Below, in pieces: positions 6,026-10,352 of a DNA stretch of 10,352 bases. The DNA is from JBEIUO01 sp964549785 (GTDB lineage: Bacteria > Planctomycetota > Phycisphaerae > Phycisphaerales > UBA1924): assembly GCA_964549785.1 (NCBI GenBank), contig CAZJXA010000112.1, positions 1 through 10,352 of the forward strand. The letters are read 5' to 3'. The notes under the pieces are model-generated. The model made no database searches, was not told the origin of the DNA, and saw only the letters and a list, made by a program, of their open reading frames with translations. How positions within the stretch are numbered: the first letter of the stretch is position 1; each line of letters opens with the position of its first letter. The translations under genes were made by a program, and so were the position numbers.

Positions 6026-7783
6026 ATGGCCAGGTCGAAGAAGAAACTCGGTGAAATCTTGGTCGGCTGGGGGGTGATGACCTCGGCTCAGGCCGACAAG
6101 GCCTCCCAGAGCGCAAAGGCGGGCGGCAAGCGCATGGGCGATGCCATCGTGGAGGCAGGATTCGCCAAAGAGGACCAGGTCGCGAAGGCCTTGGCGAATC
6201 AGTTCGGGATGGAATACGTCGACCTCGCGGCGCCCGGCGCGTCGGAGAAGATCGACCTGAAACTGATCCCGGACGATCTCATCAAGAAACATCAGATTCT
6301 TCCGATATCGAAGGCCAACGGGCGGCTGTCGGTGGTGGTGCATGATCCGCTTGATCTTGAACTGCTCGATATGCTGCGGTTCCGGCTGAACGTGGAGGTG
6401 GAGCCCAAACTCGCCCCCCGCAGCGCGATCAAGAAGTTCATCGACGCGAGCGCCCAGGGCACCGGACGGCAATTCAAGCAGGGCGAAAGCCTGATGACGT
6501 CGTCGATCGACAAGTCCGTTGATCGCAGCGTTGACAAGTCGGTCGATAAATCGATGGACAAATCCATCGACGTCACGGCCGAGGACGCCCCGATTATCAA
6601 GCTCTGCAACCGCATTCTGGCGGAGGCGGTTCGGATGCGGGCCAGCGACGTCCACGTGGAGCCGATGGCCGATCGGGTCCGGTTGCGGTACCGCATCGAC
6701 GGCGTGTGTATCGAGCGCGACAACCTTCCCAAGCGCATGCAGAACTCGATGCTCTCGCGGTTTAAGTTGATGGCCGGCATCAATATCGCGGAGAAGCGGG
6801 CCCCGCAGGACGGCCGGATCAAACTGAACGTCGACGATGTCAATATCGACTTTCGTGTGAGCAGTTGCCCGGCGTATCACGGTGAATCGGTGGTGTGCCG
6901 TATTCTGCGTCCGGATTCGGTGCGCATCGGCCTGATCAACCTGGGGTTCGAGCCCGACAACCTCGCGATTTTCAACCGTATTATCCGCCGGCCGAACGGG
7001 ATTTTCCTGGTCACCGGCCCGACCGGTTCGGGCAAGACGACGACGCTCTACTCCGCGCTTGACCTGCTGAACCGGCCCGACAAGAAGATCATCACCGCCG
7101 AGGATCCCGTCGAATACAACTTCGAGGGGATCAACCAGTGCCAGGTGCGCGAAACGATCGGGCTTTCGTTCACGGCCATTTTGCGTTCGATGCTGCGTCA
7201 GGCCCCCAACATCATCCTGGTCGGTGAGATTCGCGACAAGGAAGTGGCCGAGATCGCGATTCAGGCGGCCCTGACCGGCCACTTGGTCTTCAGCACCCTT
7301 CACACCAACGACGCGCCGTCCGCCATCACGCGGCTTATCGACATCGGTGTCAAGCCTTTCCTCGTCGCTTCCTCCATCCAGGCGATCATGGCGCAGCGGC
7401 TCATCCGCATGAACTGCAAGGAATGCAAGCGCATCACCCGCGACGACGAACTCGATGAGAAGTACCTGCACCTCACCGGCATCACTCGTCAGGAGGCTTC
7501 CGGGAAGGCGATGAAGGGCCACGGTTGCTCCACCTGCAACAGCACCGGCTATCGCGGCCGGCGGGCCATTTTCGAGATGATGCAGATGAACACCCAGATT
7601 CGGGAACTGGCGTTCCAACTGGCGCCGATCTCCGAACTTCGACGGGCGGCCATCGCGAACGGGATGCGGACCTTGGTGCAAGACGGCAAGATCAAGATTC
7701 TGAAAGGCGACACCACCGCCGAAGAAGTCGCCGCTTCCACCCAGGTTGACCAAGAGGCCGCGGCCGCCGCGGTCACGCACTGA
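6026..7783 (+). CDS. pilB: Type IV pilus / type II secretion assembly ATPase, PilB/GspE family (first copy)
   Basis: A 585-residue cytoplasmic hexameric ATPase that powers pilin or pseudopilin assembly. The N-terminal MshEN/T2SSE_N domain (about 7-140) has two LGxxL-type motifs, starting at K7 and R36. A linker carries five tandem (I/V/M)D(K/R)S units (161-180). The N2 domain includes ASDVHVEP (206-213) and RYRIDGV (221-227). The ATPase core has Walker A GPTGSGKTTT (331-340), the Asp box TAEDPVEY (357-364), Walker B IILVGEIRD (396-404) with catalytic Glu401, and the His box TGHLVFSTLHTNDA (417-430). A zinc-binding four-Cys set (C464, C467, C501, C504) is intact, as in PilB and GspE but not PilT. 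The tail is Ala-rich. PilT follows after 88 bases. Sequence alone does not separate pilus assembly from type II secretion; the adjacent pilT favours pili. Confidence 0.95.
   Translation: MARSKKKLGEILVGWGVMTSAQADKASQSAKAGGKRMGDAIVEAGFAKEDQVAKALANQFGMEYVDLAAPGASEKIDLKLIPDDLIKKHQILPISKANGRLSVVVHDPLDLELLDMLRFRLNVEVEPKLAPRSAIKKFIDASAQGTGRQFKQGESLMTSSIDKSVDRSVDKSVDKSMDKSIDVTAEDAPIIKLCNRILAEAVRMRASDVHVEPMADRVRLRYRIDGVCIERDNLPKRMQNSMLSRFKLMAGINIAEKRAPQDGRIKLNVDDVNIDFRVSSCPAYHGESVVCRILRPDSVRIGLINLGFEPDNLAIFNRIIRRPNGIFLVTGPTGSGKTTTLYSALDLLNRPDKKIITAEDPVEYNFEGINQCQVRETIGLSFTAILRSMLRQAPNIILVGEIRDKEVAEIAIQAALTGHLVFSTLHTNDAPSAITRLIDIGVKPFLVASSIQAIMAQRLIRMNCKECKRITRDDELDEKYLHLTGITRQEASGKAMKGHGCSTCNSTGYRGRRAIFEMMQMNTQIRELAFQLAPISELRRAAIANGMRTLVQDGKIKILKGDTTAEEVAASTQVDQEAAAAAVTH
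6506..6571 (+). repeat. Tandem 12-base coding repeat giving (I/V/M)D(K/R)S units
   Basis: Within the linker of the first PilB, codons for IDKS, VDRS, VDKS, VDKS, MDKS and a final ID run in tandem. Synonymous codons vary between units (AAG/AAA/CGC, TCC/AGC/TCG, GAC/GAT). This suggests the repeat is kept at protein level and is not a very recent DNA slippage product. Confidence 0.8.
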
Positions 7784-7871
7784 ATTCCCGCCAAAGAATG
7801 ACCTCTCCCCGCCCCCTCTCGGGCTCGATACGCTCCCCGCTCTTTTCTTCAACGTCCCGGAATCCCCGCCC

Positions 7872-9023
7872 ATGAGCAGCATGCAAATCGACCGACTCCT
7901 TGACACCGTTGTCAAGCTCGGCGCATCCGATCTTCACCTGACAGTGGGGCGACGGCCCACGATCCGGCACCACGGCGGTCTGCGCGATCTCCAGACCAAG
8001 GTTCTCGATTCTGAAGACATGGTGGGGCTGATGAAGTCCATCACCCCGGAACGGAACCAGCAGGAACTGCAGGAAGAGGGCGGCACCGACTTCGGCTTTG
8101 CGTACGGGGACGCGGCCCGGTTCCGGGTATCGGTGTTCAAGCAGCGGTCTGATATTGCGATGGTGCTGCGGCAGATTCCGAACAAATTACTTACGTTTGA
8201 TCAGATCGGGCTGCCGCTGGTGGTGAAGGAACTTATCCGCCGACCGCGCGGGCTGTTCTTGGTTACCGGACCAACCGGTTCCGGAAAGACGACGTCTCTG
8301 GCCACGATGATCGACTACATCAATATCAATATGGACCACCATATCGTGACGATGGAAGACCCGATCGAGTACTACCACTACCACAAGAAATCCATTGTGA
8401 ACCAGCGCGAGGTGGGCAACGACGTGCCGAGTTTCTCGGAGGCGCTTCGGCGGGCCTTGCGTCAAGACCCGGACAACATCCTGGTCGGCGAAATGCGCGA
8501 CCTTGAAACGATCGAATCGGCGATCCGGGCGGCGGAGACCGGCCACTTGGTGTTTGGAACCCTGCATACCACCGGGGCGGCCAAGACGATCGACCGGGTC
8601 GTCGATGCGTTCCCCGTCACGCAGCAGAACCAGATTCGGGTGCAGTTGTCGACGTCGCTGCTGTGTGTCCTCAGCCAGGCGCTGCTGACCCGCATCGACC
8701 AGCCTGGGATGGTGGCCGCGTACGAGTTCTTGGTGATTACCCCGGCCGTGGGAAACCTCATCCGCGACGGCAAGACCTTCCGCATCGACTCCGCCATTCA
8801 GACCGGCAAGAAGTTCGGCATGCAGTTATTGGACGACCATCTCTGGTCGATGTACATGAAGGGGATGGTGTCCGCGGAAGAGATGATCGACGTCAGCAAG
8901 AACCCGGTGGATTTGCGAGACCGAGTCCACCGCCTCGGCCGCACGATCGGTCGCTCTGAATGGGATGAGGACGACGATCTCGGACCGGAAAAGGGCGGCG
9001 CGGCGGCGGCAAAGGCTTCATAA
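7872..9023 (+). CDS. pilT: Type IV pilus retraction ATPase PilT
   Basis: A 383-residue hexameric ATPase that drives pilus retraction (twitching, DNA uptake, surface sensing). It lacks the MshEN domain and the Cys cluster, as expected for PilT. The N-terminal domain includes LGASDLHLTVGRRP (16-29). The core has Walker A GPTGSGKTTS (133-142), the Asp box MEDPIEY (161-167), Walker B ILVGEMRD (203-210) with catalytic Glu207, and the His box TGHLVFGTLHTTGA (223-236). The PilT C-terminal motif reads AVGNLIRD (292-299), in place of AIRNLIRE, so the usual Arg at its third position is Gly. The tail (363-383) is acidic then Ala-rich and makes the protein a little longer than usual (about 340-370). The ATG at 7872 has a weak GGAA 9 bases upstream; the ATG at 7881 is an alternative. 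The 88-base leader is rich in C and T. PilU is a less likely label. Confidence 0.94.
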   Translation: MSSMQIDRLLDTVVKLGASDLHLTVGRRPTIRHHGGLRDLQTKVLDSEDMVGLMKSITPERNQQELQEEGGTDFGFAYGDAARFRVSVFKQRSDIAMVLRQIPNKLLTFDQIGLPLVVKELIRRPRGLFLVTGPTGSGKTTSLATMIDYININMDHHIVTMEDPIEYYHYHKKSIVNQREVGNDVPSFSEALRRALRQDPDNILVGEMRDLETIESAIRAAETGHLVFGTLHTTGAAKTIDRVVDAFPVTQQNQIRVQLSTSLLCVLSQALLTRIDQPGMVAAYEFLVITPAVGNLIRDGKTFRIDSAIQTGKKFGMQLLDDHLWSMYMKGMVSAEEMIDVSKNPVDLRDRVHRLGRTIGRSEWDEDDDLGPEKGGAAAAKAS

Positions 9024-9240
9024 TCCAAACTGTCATCACCACTTAGGCCTCAAAATCCAAGTGTCGCGTAACGTATGGGCTTGATAATCAGGTGGACACG
9101 GCCAACCGCACGGGAGGTCTGACCGAATCGTTTATGACGGAGCTCGCCGATCGTTTTGGCGGAGGCCTCGTCGGAGCGCTTGGTCAGATTGTGTATTCCG
9201 ATCTCGCGGCTTTACGTCGGTCCGGAGGGTATGTGTCTTC
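9024..9240 (+). other. 217-base spacer between pilT and the second pilB
   Basis: No clear gene, terminator or strong promoter is seen. A frame free of stops runs from 9047 to 9265 and could give 57 residues from a GTG at 9092 or 43 from an ATG at 9134, overlapping the start of the second pilB. It has no recognised motif. Near its left end, AATCCAA occurs twice (9022-9028 and 9054-9060). Lower GC at 9021-9090 than in the flanking genes is consistent with a promoter region, but no -35/-10 pair convinced me. Confidence 0.5.
9224..9229 (+). promoter_or_regulatory. Ribosome binding site of the second pilB gene
   Basis: GGAGGG ends 11 bases before the ATG at 9241, a slightly long spacing. An ATG at 9231 is too close to it and opens a frame of only six codons that ends inside the gene. 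Confidence 0.5.

Positions 9241-10352
<1,112 letters not shown>

Noticed and set aside
7746..7871. Upstream extension of the PilT frame into the end of the first pilB
   Set aside because: The added residues are Pro/Arg-rich and unlike PilT; conserved similarity starts at about 7881.
5897..7915. A 672-codon open frame on the minus strand across the whole first pilB
   Set aside because: It mirrors the codon pattern of pilB; in GC-rich genes an antisense frame often lacks stops. The predicted protein is rich in Asp, His, Gln, Val and Arg with no domain, while the plus strand encodes complete PilB motifs.

Overview
The window is a high-GC bacterial chromosome segment with dense, short-spaced genes and no sign of mobile DNA, RNA genes or CRISPR arrays. 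The gene set suits a Planctomycetota (possibly Phycisphaerae-like) bacterium. The signs are a stand-alone CoaB without its usual CoaC half, a TPR-plus-SPOR lipoprotein, an exported helical-repeat protein ending in a Trp-rich segment, and a PilB-PilT-PilB row of ATPase genes. This placement is an inference from gene style only and is moderate to low in certainty.

Left part (1-2417): the C-terminal two thirds of a class I DNA photolyase runs in from the left edge and meets, tail to tail with a 10-base gap, a minus-strand acyl-CoA (or acyl-ACP) synthetase of the AMP-forming ANL superfamily. Middle (2418-4503): a 130-base divergent spacer with a perfect 7-bp dyad leads into two plus-strand genes for cell-envelope proteins, a TPR/SPOR lipoprotein and a secreted helical-repeat protein of unknown function. 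Next (4567-5690) come two minus-strand genes of coenzyme A metabolism, coaB and acpS, which overlap by four bases (GTGA) and are probably co-translated. CoaB acts in CoA synthesis, AcpS uses CoA to activate acyl carrier protein, and the synthetase further left is also likely to use CoA or ACP.

Right part (5691-10352): after a 335-base divergent regulatory region come three plus-strand secretion/pilus ATPase genes: a PilB/GspE-type assembly ATPase, a PilT-type retraction ATPase, and a second PilB/GspE-type ATPase cut off by the right edge. Both PilB proteins carry an N-terminal MshEN-like (T2SSE_N) domain, the fold that can bind cyclic di-GMP, but they depart from the binding motif at different places. 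PilT has a Gly where an Arg is conserved in its C-terminal AIRNLIRE-type motif. This cluster is the most interesting part of the window. I see no clearly new system. The useful leads are regulatory or structural details: the PilB linker repeats, the paired ATPases, the direct repeats upstream, and the PilT motif change.
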